Below the pieces are notes generated by a model, which saw only the letters and a program-made list of their open reading frames with translations, ran no database searches and was not told the DNA's origin. From positions 1 through 32,382 of the forward strand of contig DYCR01000012.1 in NCBI GenBank assembly GCA_019418025.1: a stretch of 32,382 nucleotides of DNA, in the 5' to 3' direction. Positions 15,262 through 23,153 of the stretch are shown piece after piece. A program made the position numbers and the translations under genes. This stretch comes from Clostridiales bacterium. Lineage in GTDB: Bacteria; Bacillota; Clostridia; Oscillospirales; Oscillospiraceae. Numbering within the stretch: the stretch's first letter is position 1; every line of letters starts with the position of its first letter.

Positions 15262-15913
15262 GATCTTGTTTGAAAAGACCGGAAGAGGCGTTTGGATCTC
15301 CCATCTGGATCTGATGAGACTGTTTCAAAGGACCTTTAAGCGCGGCGGGATGAACCTGAAGCACACCCAAGGCTTCAATCCCAGAGCGATGGTATCCATC
15401 GCACTGCCCCTGAGCGTGGGCGTGGAAAGCCGATGCGAGATTCTTGATTTTGAGTTGGTGGATCAGCAGCTGCCTTTCGCTGAGATCAAAGAGCGGTTGA
15501 ATCGGACCATGCCGGACGGTGTTCGGGTATTGGAGGTTTATGACAGCCCGAAGAAGATCAAGGAGCTGACCCATCTGGACTGCACCCTGACTCTGGAGTA
15601 TGATAACGGCGTCGGACATGATGCAGTTGCTAAGATCAAGGAGCTGTTCTCACAGGAAGAGGTTCTGGTGACGAAAAAAAGTAAAAACGGCCCCACGGAG
15701 CAGAATATCATCCCCATGATTCAGACCATGGAGGTGGAGCAGATCAGCCAGCAGGAGATCGAGATCCGGGCACGGATCTGTGCGCAGAACCCGAGTCTGA
15801 ATCCGAGCCAGATCGTTGCGGCGATCGAAGGATACTGCGACGATGCAAAGCCGAATTTTTCTCATATTCGCCGAGAAGAGGTAAGAACCTGTGACGGCGG
15901 AGTATTTCGATAA
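15254..15913 (+). CDS. TIGR03936 family radical SAM-associated protein (DUF2344)
   Basis: 219 residues from ATG 15254, which overlaps the end of the previous gene by 8 bases and has GGAAGGGGG upstream. It matches the DUF2344 pattern: an N-terminal RILFEKTGRGVWISHLDLMR segment, then RGGMNLKHTQGFNPRA and SVGVESRCE. In some bacteria this domain is fused to the C-terminus of the preceding radical SAM protein, so the two products very likely work together. Role not established. The longer in-frame start at 15164 lies inside TIGR03960 and has no binding site. Confidence 0.92.
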   Translation: MNRILFEKTGRGVWISHLDLMRLFQRTFKRGGMNLKHTQGFNPRAMVSIALPLSVGVESRCEILDFELVDQQLPFAEIKERLNRTMPDGVRVLEVYDSPKKIKELTHLDCTLTLEYDNGVGHDAVAKIKELFSQEEVLVTKKSKNGPTEQNIIPMIQTMEVEQISQQEIEIRARICAQNPSLNPSQIVAAIEGYCDDAKPNFSHIRREEVRTCDGGVFR

Positions 15914-15936
15914 CTAGAATAGGAGTATTATATACT

Positions 15937-16158
15937 ATGGAAAAGAAAATATATGAACTGGAAGAGTGCCCCAACTGCAGGGGCGGCGGAATGATCCATC
16001 ACGAGGGTGGCTGGTGCGTGTACGTTGAGTGCATGGATTGCGGTGCGCACACGGTCTACACGGAGTATTCCAACGAAGAAGAGAAGGAAGAGGCTACCGG
16101 CAAGGTGGTCACCCTGTGGAACTTAGGAAAGGTTATCCGTATCGAGCCCGGCCAATAA
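15937..16158 (+). CDS. Lar-like zinc-ribbon protein
   Basis: 73 residues with four cysteines in two pairs: C11-x2-C14 and C32-x2-C35 (ECPNC...VECMDCG), then an acidic helix and a closing TLWNLGKV. The layout fits the Lar (restriction alleviation) zinc-ribbon family usually seen in phages and prophages, where the Cys pairs and terminal W-N are conserved. It sits 23 bases after the TIGR03936 gene and 20 before pepD, all on one strand, with AGGAG 11 bases before ATG. Here it is part of a chromosomal operon and no phage genes are adjacent. A restriction-related function is therefore doubtful. Confidence 0.7.
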   Translation: MEKKIYELEECPNCRGGGMIHHEGGWCVYVECMDCGAHTVYTEYSNEEEKEEATGKVVTLWNLGKVIRIEPGQ

Positions 16159-16178
16159 TAAGCAAGGAGGAAATATAG

Positions 16179-17624
16179 ATGAAAGCACAGAGACTGGCAG
16201 GGCTGGAACCCGCCTGTGTATTTGGTTATTTTGAAAAGCTTTGCTCCATTCCCCATGGCTCAGGCAATACCAAGATGATCAGTGACTATCTGGTTTCCTT
16301 TGCCAAGGAGCATGGACTGCGATATGTTCAGGATGAACTGAACAATGTCATCATTTTTCATGATGGAACTGCGGGATACGAGGACCATGAGCCTGTGATC
16401 CTTCAGGGACACATGGATATGGTGTGCGAAAAGGATGCGGATTGTCCCATCGACTTTGGGACAGACGGCTTGGACGTGACCCACGACGATACCTATGTAT
16501 TTGCCAAAGGTACCACACTGGGCGGCGATGACGGAATCGCTCTGGCGTACTGCCTGGCACTGCTGGCCGATCCCGGCATTCCCCATCCGCCTCTTGAGGT
16601 CATTATCACCGTGGATGAAGAAACGGGAATGTACGGCGCTGCGGGTATCGATCTTTCGATGCTCAAGGGCAGAAAAATGATCAACATCGACTCTGAGGAT
16701 GAGGGGATCTTTACGGTTTCCTGCGCCGGCGGAGCCCGTGCAAGCATTCAGCTGCCTATTTCCCGTCATGCGGTATATGGCCCCTGCATCAAGCTGACGG
16801 TGGATCATTTGCAGGGCGGTCACTCCGGCGTTGAGATCGACAAGAACCGTGCCAATGCCAATAAGGTCATGGGAATGTTCTTGGATGAGATCAAAAAGCG
16901 GATGCCCCTGTGCCTGACGGCGATCTCCGGCGGTACCAAGGATAATGCTATCACCCGCTCCTGCACGGCCAGTGTGGTTGCCATGGGCATGGATATCGAG
17001 CAGATCAATGATATCGCCCTGCAAATGCAGGAGAAGGTCCGTGCAGAATATGCAGAACCCGACGCAGTAGTCACTGCGGATAATATCGACGCACTGGGCG
17101 GAAATGCCCTCTCTACTCAGGATACGGACAAGATCATCGGCTTGCTTTGCGCTGCACCCAATGCGATCCAGAGCATGTGCGCAGATATGCCGGAGCTGGT
17201 ACAGACCAGTCTGAATATGGGGATTGTCAAGATGGACAACGACCATTTCAAGATGACCTTTGCCGTCCGCTCCAGTGTGAATCAGGAAAAGGCGGAGCTT
17301 CTGAAGAAGCTTTCGGATCTGGCGGAGCTTTACGGAGCGGAATATTCCAGCACCGGGGATTACCCTGCGTGGGAGTATCAGCCGGAGTCTGAGCTGCGTG
17401 ATACCATGGTTGCGGAATATGAAAAGATGTTCGGCGTCAAGCCTCAGGTGGTGGGGATCCATGCAGGTCTGGAGTGCGGCTTGTTTGGCGAAAAAATCAA
17501 AAATCTCGATGCGATCTCTATGGGACCTCAGATGCACGATGCACATACCAGCCGTGAACGGTTGGAAATTGAATCTACCCGCAAAATGTGGGAGTTCCTG
17601 CTGGCTGTGCTGAAAGCAATGTAA
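16179..17624 (+). CDS. pepD: Aminoacyl-histidine (Xaa-His) dipeptidase
   Basis: M20-type metallopeptidase of 481 residues, full length for PepD, which hydrolyses dipeptides such as carnosine and other Xaa-His substrates in the cytoplasm. Two-metal site residues are visible: H78 and D80 in QGHMDM, D117 in GGDDGIA, catalytic E147 with E148 in VDEETG, and later HAGLECG. The N-terminus FGYFEKLCSIPHGSGNT is characteristic. AAGGAGG precedes ATG 16179 by about 9 bases. It is the last gene of the run that begins at 12688; a convergent terminator follows the stop. Confidence 0.95.
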   Translation: MKAQRLAGLEPACVFGYFEKLCSIPHGSGNTKMISDYLVSFAKEHGLRYVQDELNNVIIFHDGTAGYEDHEPVILQGHMDMVCEKDADCPIDFGTDGLDVTHDDTYVFAKGTTLGGDDGIALAYCLALLADPGIPHPPLEVIITVDEETGMYGAAGIDLSMLKGRKMINIDSEDEGIFTVSCAGGARASIQLPISRHAVYGPCIKLTVDHLQGGHSGVEIDKNRANANKVMGMFLDEIKKRMPLCLTAISGGTKDNAITRSCTASVVAMGMDIEQINDIALQMQEKVRAEYAEPDAVVTADNIDALGGNALSTQDTDKIIGLLCAAPNAIQSMCADMPELVQTSLNMGIVKMDNDHFKMTFAVRSSVNQEKAELLKKLSDLAELYGAEYSSTGDYPAWEYQPESELRDTMVAEYEKMFGVKPQVVGIHAGLECGLFGEKIKNLDAISMGPQMHDAHTSRERLEIESTRKMWEFLLAVLKAM

Positions 17625-17629
17625 ACGAA

Positions 17630-17661
17630 AACGCCTGCTGTCATTTAAGACGGCAGGCGTT
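17630..17661. terminator. Bidirectional terminator between pepD and the flippase gene
   Basis: Arms of 13 bases (17630-17642 and 17649-17661) pair with one G-T wobble around a 6-base loop. Short A or T runs flank both sides. The flippase stop codon (17645-17647, minus) lies in the loop. Confidence 0.85.
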
Positions 17662-19144
17662 CTTTGGGCTTCAGGAGATTTTTCAGCCATATCAGATCCT
17701 CCGGAGAGATCACTCCGAAAAAGTAGCACAGACAAAAGAATAATCCGGAAAAAGCAGCGATCCTTCGGAAAACACCGTGAAAGGCATTGGCACCCCACAC
17801 GGCAATCAGGCAGGCAGACAGCGCAAAGCTCGGATAATAGAAATTGGCGCGGACCTCTCCGATTTTCAGCAATCGGCGATAGCTCAGGGCGAAATTGAGG
17901 GCGTGGGTGATCAGAAAGCTGACAAAATAGCCGTTCATTCCGTAGGCCGGAAGCAGAAAAAACAGCAGTATGATGTCCAAAGCGTTTGAGATGATATTGT
18001 ACCGCACACAGTATCGCTGCTGGCCCAGACCCTTTGTCATTCCGTCGACGATGATATCGCAGTAGAGCATCGGTACAAGGATGGAAAACATGCGCAAATG
18101 CCGTGCCACATCGACACTGGGGTAGAGCCATTGACATAAGGCATCGGATATCAAAAACAGACAGCCGCCGCAGACCAAACCGTAAAGGACCGTGACACGG
18201 AGGTTTCGATGCATCAGGTAGCGGATTCGTTCCCAACTGCCAACTGCGTTGCAACGGGCAAGCTCAGGGATCAATATTTCCACCAGAGAAAACAGAATTG
18301 CTGCCGGGAGCATCATGACAGGAAATACCATGCCGGCAACAATGCCAAAGGTGGCAAGGGGATCGGACACAAAGGGATAAAGGGCCAGCCGCTTGGGGAC
18401 CATCAGATGCTCCAGTGAGGATATGCCGGCTTTCAAATCATCTGCCAAGGCTAATGGGGCCGCAGTCGTTACGATCCGTTTTCTGACAGCGGTCCTGTCC
18501 AGTTGTCTGGGCATGGAGCGCCTATGGAGCCATAGCAGCCCCCCGAGGGTGAGGACACTTCCGCAGCAGCTGCCGAACACCACGGCCTGACAGGCCTTTG
18601 CGGTATCTCCTGCCGGAATGCGCATGAGAAGGAATACGGTGATCGTCATGCAGCTCAGCTGTTCGGCAACCTCAATTGCCGCCAGTGTTGCGATTTTGTT
18701 TGCGGCGATAAAATAACCGCTCATCAGGCCGCACAGGCAGATGATGGGAACAAAGGCGGCGAAGGTGCGCAGGGCGGGCAGCGCGTCCATATCTCCGATC
18801 CAATTCTGTGCAATGTACCCTGAGCAGGAGTAAAGGCTCAGGGCCACTGTGCCGGAGCAGAGGATGCTGTATGTAAAGCAGCCGCACAGAAGATGGTGGA
18901 TGGTGCTGTTTTCTTTCCGCCCTAGCTGCTCGGCGGTGAGATACATGGTCGTGGTGCGAATACCGGCAACACCGATTGTGACGGCAAGACCGGTGATTGA
19001 AATAATCAGGTGCAGCAGGCCGATTCCGGCCGCCCCGATGGCGGTGGATAGATAGACCTGAAACGAAGTGGAAAAAAGACGCAGCAGCAGATTAACAGCA
19101 GTCAGCAAAAATGTGCCGTAGACGATAGGCAGCCTTCTGGACAT
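17645..19144 (-). CDS. SpoVB-like polysaccharide/lipid flippase (MOP superfamily)
   Basis: About 499 residues with some 12-14 hydrophobic segments and very few charged loops, typical of the MATE-like polysaccharide exporters that include SpoVB and MurJ. The N-terminus IVYGTFLLTAVNLLLRLFS and the central SLEHLMVPKRLALYPF followed by DPLATFGIVAGMVFPV are family-like. In spore formers such proteins move lipid-linked precursors for cortex peptidoglycan; whether this copy does so is inferred. The start is taken at ATG 19144 because GGGGGGA lies 6 bases upstream; an ATG at 19165 adds only seven residues. It follows nth on the same strand by 49 bases. Confidence 0.88.
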   Translation of the reverse strand: MSRRLPIVYGTFLLTAVNLLLRLFSTSFQVYLSTAIGAAGIGLLHLIISITGLAVTIGVAGIRTTTMYLTAEQLGRKENSTIHHLLCGCFTYSILCSGTVALSLYSCSGYIAQNWIGDMDALPALRTFAAFVPIICLCGLMSGYFIAANKIATLAAIEVAEQLSCMTITVFLLMRIPAGDTAKACQAVVFGSCCGSVLTLGGLLWLHRRSMPRQLDRTAVRKRIVTTAAPLALADDLKAGISSLEHLMVPKRLALYPFVSDPLATFGIVAGMVFPVMMLPAAILFSLVEILIPELARCNAVGSWERIRYLMHRNLRVTVLYGLVCGGCLFLISDALCQWLYPSVDVARHLRMFSILVPMLYCDIIVDGMTKGLGQQRYCVRYNIISNALDIILLFFLLPAYGMNGYFVSFLITHALNFALSYRRLLKIGEVRANFYYPSFALSACLIAVWGANAFHGVFRRIAAFSGLFFCLCYFFGVISPEDLIWLKNLLKPKERLPS

Positions 19145-19164
19145 GGACAATCCCCCCTTGTCCA
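19144..19164 (-). promoter_or_regulatory. Hairpin holding the flippase ribosome binding site in its loop
   Basis: On the mRNA TGGACAA and TTGTCCA (7 bp) enclose a 7-base loop GGGGGGA that is the Shine-Dalgarno sequence. The stem ends on the first base of the AUG at 19144. Such a fold could tune initiation. Confidence 0.5.
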
Positions 19165-19193
19165 TTGTATTCAGGACAGGAGGGGATTATGAC

Positions 19194-19823
19194 TTATATT
19201 TTATTTATTTCCGTGCAGTGGATGGCAAGGGGACATTGACTGCACTTTGGGCTTCTGGCGGTGCAGATTTCCCGACCGAACAGAACGATCCGGTGACAAA
19301 AATCGGAGCTTTCCTCCGGCGGCAGGATTGCGCGCAGCTGCCGCTCCACCTTCTCGGGGTCTTTTCCGCTTGACAGCCCCAAGCGCCCGCAGATCCGAAT
19401 GCAGTGGGTGTCACATACAACACTGCCGGGCTCGGCATACAGATCTCCGAGCAGGAGATTGGCGGTCTTACGGCCGACACCGGGCAGTCGGAGCAATTCC
19501 TCCATGGTTGCCGGAACCTTTCCGTTGTAGTCGGTCAGAAGCATCTGACATGCCAGCACGATGTCTCTGGCCTTGTGCTTGTAAAAGCCACAGGTACGGA
19601 CATAGTTTTCGACATCCGGGATACTGGCCGATGCCATGGCTTCAAGGGTGGGGTATGCGGCGAACAATGCCGGCGTGACAAGGTTGACTCTTGCATCGGT
19701 GCATTGAGCAGAGAGTCTGACTGCGATCATCAGCTCGTAGTCGGTGGTGTAGTGCAGGGCGCAGAGTGCGTCCGGGTATTTATCCTTCAGGATCTCGATG
19801 ATGGAGAGAACTTTTTCGTGCAT
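19194..19823 (-). CDS. nth: Endonuclease III (DNA glycosylase/AP lyase)
   Basis: 209 residues, the normal size. It removes oxidised pyrimidines from DNA and cleaves the abasic site. The helix-hairpin-helix LPGVGRKTAN carries the catalytic lysine K119 and the catalytic aspartate is D138 in VCDTH. The 4Fe-4S site is complete: C187-x6-C194-x2-C197-x5-C203. Of two close ATG codons (19829 and 19823) the second is chosen because AGAGGAGG touches the first but is correctly 6 bases from the second. It is divergent from rarA, another genome-maintenance gene, and probably co-transcribed with the flippase downstream. Confidence 0.95.
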   Translation of the reverse strand: MHEKVLSIIEILKDKYPDALCALHYTTDYELMIAVRLSAQCTDARVNLVTPALFAAYPTLEAMASASIPDVENYVRTCGFYKHKARDIVLACQMLLTDYNGKVPATMEELLRLPGVGRKTANLLLGDLYAEPGSVVCDTHCIRICGRLGLSSGKDPEKVERQLRAILPPEESSDFCHRIVLFGREICTARSPKCSQCPLAIHCTEINKI

Positions 19824-19894
19824 ATGCATCCTCCTCTTTTTTCGACATTTTATCACATGATGGACAAGAATGAAAGCATAAAATAAAAACTCGG

Positions 19895-19923
19895 TTGCCA
19901 ATGACGCACATTTGTGCTATAAT
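19895..19923 (+). promoter_or_regulatory. Promoter of rarA
   Basis: TTGCCA (19895-19900), 17 bp spacer, TATAAT (19918-19923), 28 bases before the rarA start. Confidence 0.85.
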
Positions 19924-19951
19924 GAGACAAATTTTGAAGGAGGCGGATTGG

Positions 19952-21220
19952 ATGTATCAGCCACTGGCGGATTTGCTCCGCCCAACCACGTTGGACGATG
20001 TTTTTGGTCAGGACCATATTCTGGGCGAGGGGGCGATCCTGCGCCGTCTGATCGATTCGGGCAAGGTGCCGAACATGATTTTCTACGGCCCCTCCGGCAC
20101 GGGCAAAACAACAGTTGCCAATATTATCGCCAAGCAGACCCGGCGCAAATTATTCAAGCTGAATGCCACCACGGCATCCACCGGGGATATCAAGGAGATC
20201 GTCGCACAGTTAGATACATTTTTGGCCCCGGATGGGGTGCTGCTGTATCTCGACGAGATCCAGTCCTTTAATAAAAAACAGCAGCAATCACTATTGGAGT
20301 TCATTGAGAACGGGAAAATCACGCTGATTGCATCCACTACCGAAAATCCCTACTTCTACGTATTCAACGCCATCCTGAGCCGTTCGACTGTGTTTGAATT
20401 TAAGCAGATCGATGCCGTCGCTGCCCTGAGTGCAGTGAAGCGTGGGGTGCGATTTATGGAAGAACGCACGGGCCTGACTGCTCAGGCCGAGGAGGGCGCA
20501 CTGGAATATGTTGCCGGAGCCTGCGGCGGCGACCTGCGCAAGGCAATCAACGCAGTGGAGGTGCTGTTCTCGGCGGGGGTCCCCGAGGGAGGGCAGCTTC
20601 GGCTGACACTGGCCGATGCGGAGGCTGTCACACAAAAAAGTGCCCTCAGAGCAGATCGGGAGGGGGACAACTACTATGACCTGCTTTCGGCGCTGCAAAA
20701 ATCCATTCGGGGTTCAGATCCGGATGCCGCAGTTCACTATCTGGCAAGACTGCTTGAGGCCGGTCAGATGCAGGCCGCATGCAGGCGGCTGATGGTGATC
20801 GCCTGTGAGGACGTCGGCCTTGCCTATCCTCAGATCATCCCCATCGTCAAGGCATGTGTGGACGCAGCGCTGATGCTTGGGATGCCGGAGGCAAGGATAC
20901 CACTTGCCGATGCGGCTGTGCTGATGGCAACGTCTCCGAAATCCAATTCGGCATATTTGGCGATCAATTCTGCCGGATCGGATGTGCGAAAGGGCAAAGG
21001 TCTGGGCTTCCCCAGACAGCTGCAGAATGTCCACGCCGATACCTACACTCAGGAGCGCAGTCAGGGCTACCGATACCCCCATGACTACCCCAATCACTGG
21101 GTGAAGCAGCAATATCTGCCGGATGATCTGGTGGGGCAGACCTACTATACCTACGGTGCCAACAAGCTGGAGCAGGCTGCAAAGAACTATTGGGATCTGA
21201 TCAAGGGAGGGGAACGGTGA
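19952..21220 (+). CDS. rarA: Replication-associated recombination protein A (AAA+ ATPase)
   Basis: 422 residues of the RarA/MgsA/WRNIP1 family, which acts at stalled replication forks and is related to clamp-loader subunits. Walker A is GPSGTGKTT (46-54) and Walker B is LLYLDE with D101-E102. The sensor region STTENPYF, then RKAINAVEV, and the C-terminal tetramerisation region (LARLLEAGQ, ACEDVGLAYPQ, PHDYPNHW) are all present. The true start is ATG 19952, with AAGGAGG 8 bases upstream; the earlier in-frame ATG at 19895 overlaps the promoter. DUF951 follows after one base. Confidence 0.95.
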   Translation: MYQPLADLLRPTTLDDVFGQDHILGEGAILRRLIDSGKVPNMIFYGPSGTGKTTVANIIAKQTRRKLFKLNATTASTGDIKEIVAQLDTFLAPDGVLLYLDEIQSFNKKQQQSLLEFIENGKITLIASTTENPYFYVFNAILSRSTVFEFKQIDAVAALSAVKRGVRFMEERTGLTAQAEEGALEYVAGACGGDLRKAINAVEVLFSAGVPEGGQLRLTLADAEAVTQKSALRADREGDNYYDLLSALQKSIRGSDPDAAVHYLARLLEAGQMQAACRRLMVIACEDVGLAYPQIIPIVKACVDAALMLGMPEARIPLADAAVLMATSPKSNSAYLAINSAGSDVRKGKGLGFPRQLQNVHADTYTQERSQGYRYPHDYPNHWVKQQYLPDDLVGQTYYTYGANKLEQAAKNYWDLIKGGER

Positions 21221-21221
21221 G

Positions 21222-21416
21222 ATGGATGTACGAGTGGGTGACATACTGACGATGAAAAAGCCGCACCCCTGCGGTGAGAAAAACTGGTTGGTGCTGAGAA
21301 CGGGAGCAGACTTTCGGATCAGATGCTTGGGATGCGGTCATGAACTGATGCAGCCCCGGCATAAGATCGAAAAAAATATTCGTTCCGTCCGGCGCGATGA
21401 AGAACCGAAAACCTGA
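21222..21416 (+). CDS. DUF951 domain protein
   Basis: 64 residues matching DUF951 closely: VGDILTMKKPHPCG, WLVLRTGADFRIRCLGCGHELMQPR. Cysteines in HPCG and CLGCG suggest a small zinc-binding fold. Members are widespread in Firmicutes and are often near ychF or parB; their role is not known. The start lies one base after the rarA stop, with GGGAGGGG upstream, so it is translated from the same transcript. A terminator follows at once. Confidence 0.9.
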   Translation: MDVRVGDILTMKKPHPCGEKNWLVLRTGADFRIRCLGCGHELMQPRHKIEKNIRSVRRDEEPKT

Positions 21417-21423
21417 CACATTG

Positions 21424-21457
21424 AAACGGCAGATGCAGTATGCACCTGCCGTTTTTT
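21424..21457 (+). terminator. Terminator after the DUF951 gene
   Basis: AACGGCAG-A-TGCA / TGCA-C-CTGCCGTT with a GTA loop, then six T. Confidence 0.93.
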
Positions 21458-21595
21458 CTGTTCTGAGGGAGGCATGGGGACCTTTGTGGAAGTAAAGCAT
21501 GGACATTGCGGTGAATCCATAAATAGGTTGCGACTGCATTTTTGGATTACAGCAGATATACTTTTGCCATGCTGATTGGAAGGGGGCAGGGAAGC

Positions 21596-22363
21596 GTGGT
21601 TGTATATTTGGATGGCGTAATGGGACTGAATTTTCTTGTAGACTGGATGCTTCTGCTGGGGGTGAACCGAATGTCCGGTTATCCGCCCGGAGTGGGACGG
21701 GCAGCGGCTGCTGCGGTGTTTGGCAGCGGATATTCAGGGCTGTGCCTGCTGCCGGGGTTTGCGTTTTTGGCCTCATCTGTGTGGCGCGCGGTGAGTCTGG
21801 GGCTGATCAGTGTGGCTGCCTTTGGGCTGAACCGCAGTGCGGTGACCCGTGGGACGCTGTTCGTGCTGCTGAGCATGGCTCTGGGTGGTCTGGCGCTGAG
21901 TGTCAATGCCGGGGATTTTCTGGGCTTGGTCATCAGTGCGGCGGCATTGGCCATGCTTTGCCGTGTGGGCTTTCAGGGGCAGGTGGTCGGACGGAAGCTG
22001 ATACCGGTATCTCTGGTGCATCATGGCAGATCTGCTTCTTTTCTTGCGCTGCGGGATACCGGAAACACCCTCCGGGACCCGGTCAGTGGGGAGCCGGTGC
22101 TGATTGCGGGACCGACAGTGGCGGAGCGCCTTTTGGGGATTCGGCAGGATCAGCTTCAAGATCCCATTAAAACAATGGCAGACTGCCATATACCGGGGCT
22201 CAGACTCATCCCGTATCATTCAGTGGGCAAAACGGGGGGATTTTTACTGGCTGTCAGATGTGAGCAGGCAGATGTAAATGGGAATAAGGGAAGGAAACTG
22301 GTGGCCTTTGCCCCGGAGCAGTTTTCTGACAGGGCATATGACGGATTAAGCGGAGGGGTATGA
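21596..22363 (+). CDS. spoIIGA: Sigma-E processing peptidase SpoIIGA
   Basis: About 255 residues from a GTG at 21596 preceded by AGGGAAGC and GGAAGGGGG; ORF extensions to TTG 21542 or ATG 21569 do not look like the family N-terminus. The first ~130 residues are strongly hydrophobic with several membrane segments starting VVYLDGVMGLNFLVDWMLLL, as in SpoIIGA. The C-terminal domain holds the aspartic-protease-like motif DTGNTLRDP (D154), which cleaves pro-sigma-E when the SpoIIR signal arrives from the forespore. Its stop overlaps the sigE start as ATGA, the classic spoIIG operon layout. GC-rich hydrophobic segments explain the low complexity. Confidence 0.93.
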   Translation: MVVYLDGVMGLNFLVDWMLLLGVNRMSGYPPGVGRAAAAAVFGSGYSGLCLLPGFAFLASSVWRAVSLGLISVAAFGLNRSAVTRGTLFVLLSMALGGLALSVNAGDFLGLVISAAALAMLCRVGFQGQVVGRKLIPVSLVHHGRSASFLALRDTGNTLRDPVSGEPVLIAGPTVAERLLGIRQDQLQDPIKTMADCHIPGLRLIPYHSVGKTGGFLLAVRCEQADVNGNKGRKLVAFAPEQFSDRAYDGLSGGV

Positions 22364-23073
22364 TGGGAAAAATCATGGATCTACTGGAGTTTCTTGGGCT
22401 GATCAGACGCAATGAAGGTGTGTTCTATATCGGTGGAAGTGATATCCTTCCTCCGCCGCTGAAGGGAGAGGACGAGCAGCAGGCACTGGAGTCACTGGAA
22501 AACGGGGACGAGGAGGCAAAGCAGCTTCTGATCGAGCATAACCTCCGACTGGTCGTATATATTGCCAGACGGTTTGAAAATACGGGGGTCAACCTTGAGG
22601 ACCTGATATCCATTGGGACGATTGGCTTGATCAAGGCGATCGGAACGTATCGCCGAGATAAGAATATCAAGCTGGCGACCTACGCTTCACGGTGCATTGA
22701 AAACGAGATTCTGATGCATATACGTAAAATCGCAAACCAGAGGACAGAGGTTTCCTTCGAGGAGCCGATCAATATGGACGGAGAGGGCAATGAGCTGCTG
22801 CTTTCGGATATCTTGGGTACGGACGAGGATATCGTGTGCCGTCCTCTGGAGGAGGATGTGGATCTTAGGCTGCTTCGAGAGGCACTGAATCATCTGCCGA
22901 AACGAGAAAAAGAGATCGTTGCGATGCGCTACGGACTGGAGGGGCACAAGGAACTGACCCAGAAGGAGGTAGCGCAAAAAATGGGGATCTCGCAGTCATA
23001 TATTTCCAGATTGGAAAAACGGATCATGCTCAGACTGCGCAAGGAGCTGCTGCGCCAGACCAGCTGTGCATAG
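22360..23073 (+). CDS. sigE: Sporulation sigma factor sigma-E (pro-form)
   Basis: 237 residues of the sigma-70 family, mother-cell sigma-E. The N-terminus carries a pro-sequence ending at VFYIGGSDILPPPL (residues 21-34), the region cut by SpoIIGA; the YIGGS segment is the same as in Bacillus subtilis. Region 2 is intact (HNLRLVVYIARRFENTG, DLISIGTIGLIKAI, KLATYASRCIENEI) and region 4 ends with MGISQSYISRLEKRI, a helix-turn-helix. The usual downstream sigG is absent and rex follows with its own promoter. Sigma-E directs early mother-cell genes, probably including the cell-envelope genes nearby (inference). Confidence 0.97.
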   Translation: MMGKIMDLLEFLGLIRRNEGVFYIGGSDILPPPLKGEDEQQALESLENGDEEAKQLLIEHNLRLVVYIARRFENTGVNLEDLISIGTIGLIKAIGTYRRDKNIKLATYASRCIENEILMHIRKIANQRTEVSFEEPINMDGEGNELLLSDILGTDEDIVCRPLEEDVDLRLLREALNHLPKREKEIVAMRYGLEGHKELTQKEVAQKMGISQSYISRLEKRIMLRLRKELLRQTSCA

Positions 23074-23080
23074 AATTTAC

Positions 23081-23109
23081 TTGCAATTATCTCGAAAAAG
23101 TGCTATAAT
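23081..23109 (+). promoter_or_regulatory. Promoter of rex
   Basis: TTGCAA (23081-23086), 17 bp spacer, TATAAT (23104-23109). I do not see a clear TTGTTAA-type Rex operator here. Confidence 0.85.
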
Positions 23110-23153
23110 TGGGGAAAAAGTATATCGATATGCAAAGGAGGATACTAGGTATT

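Noticed and set aside
16260..18254. 664-codon open frame on the minus strand across pepD and the end of the flippase gene
   Set aside because: It is the complement of well-conserved pepD codons, has no ribosome binding site or recognisable domain, and opposes a confident gene.
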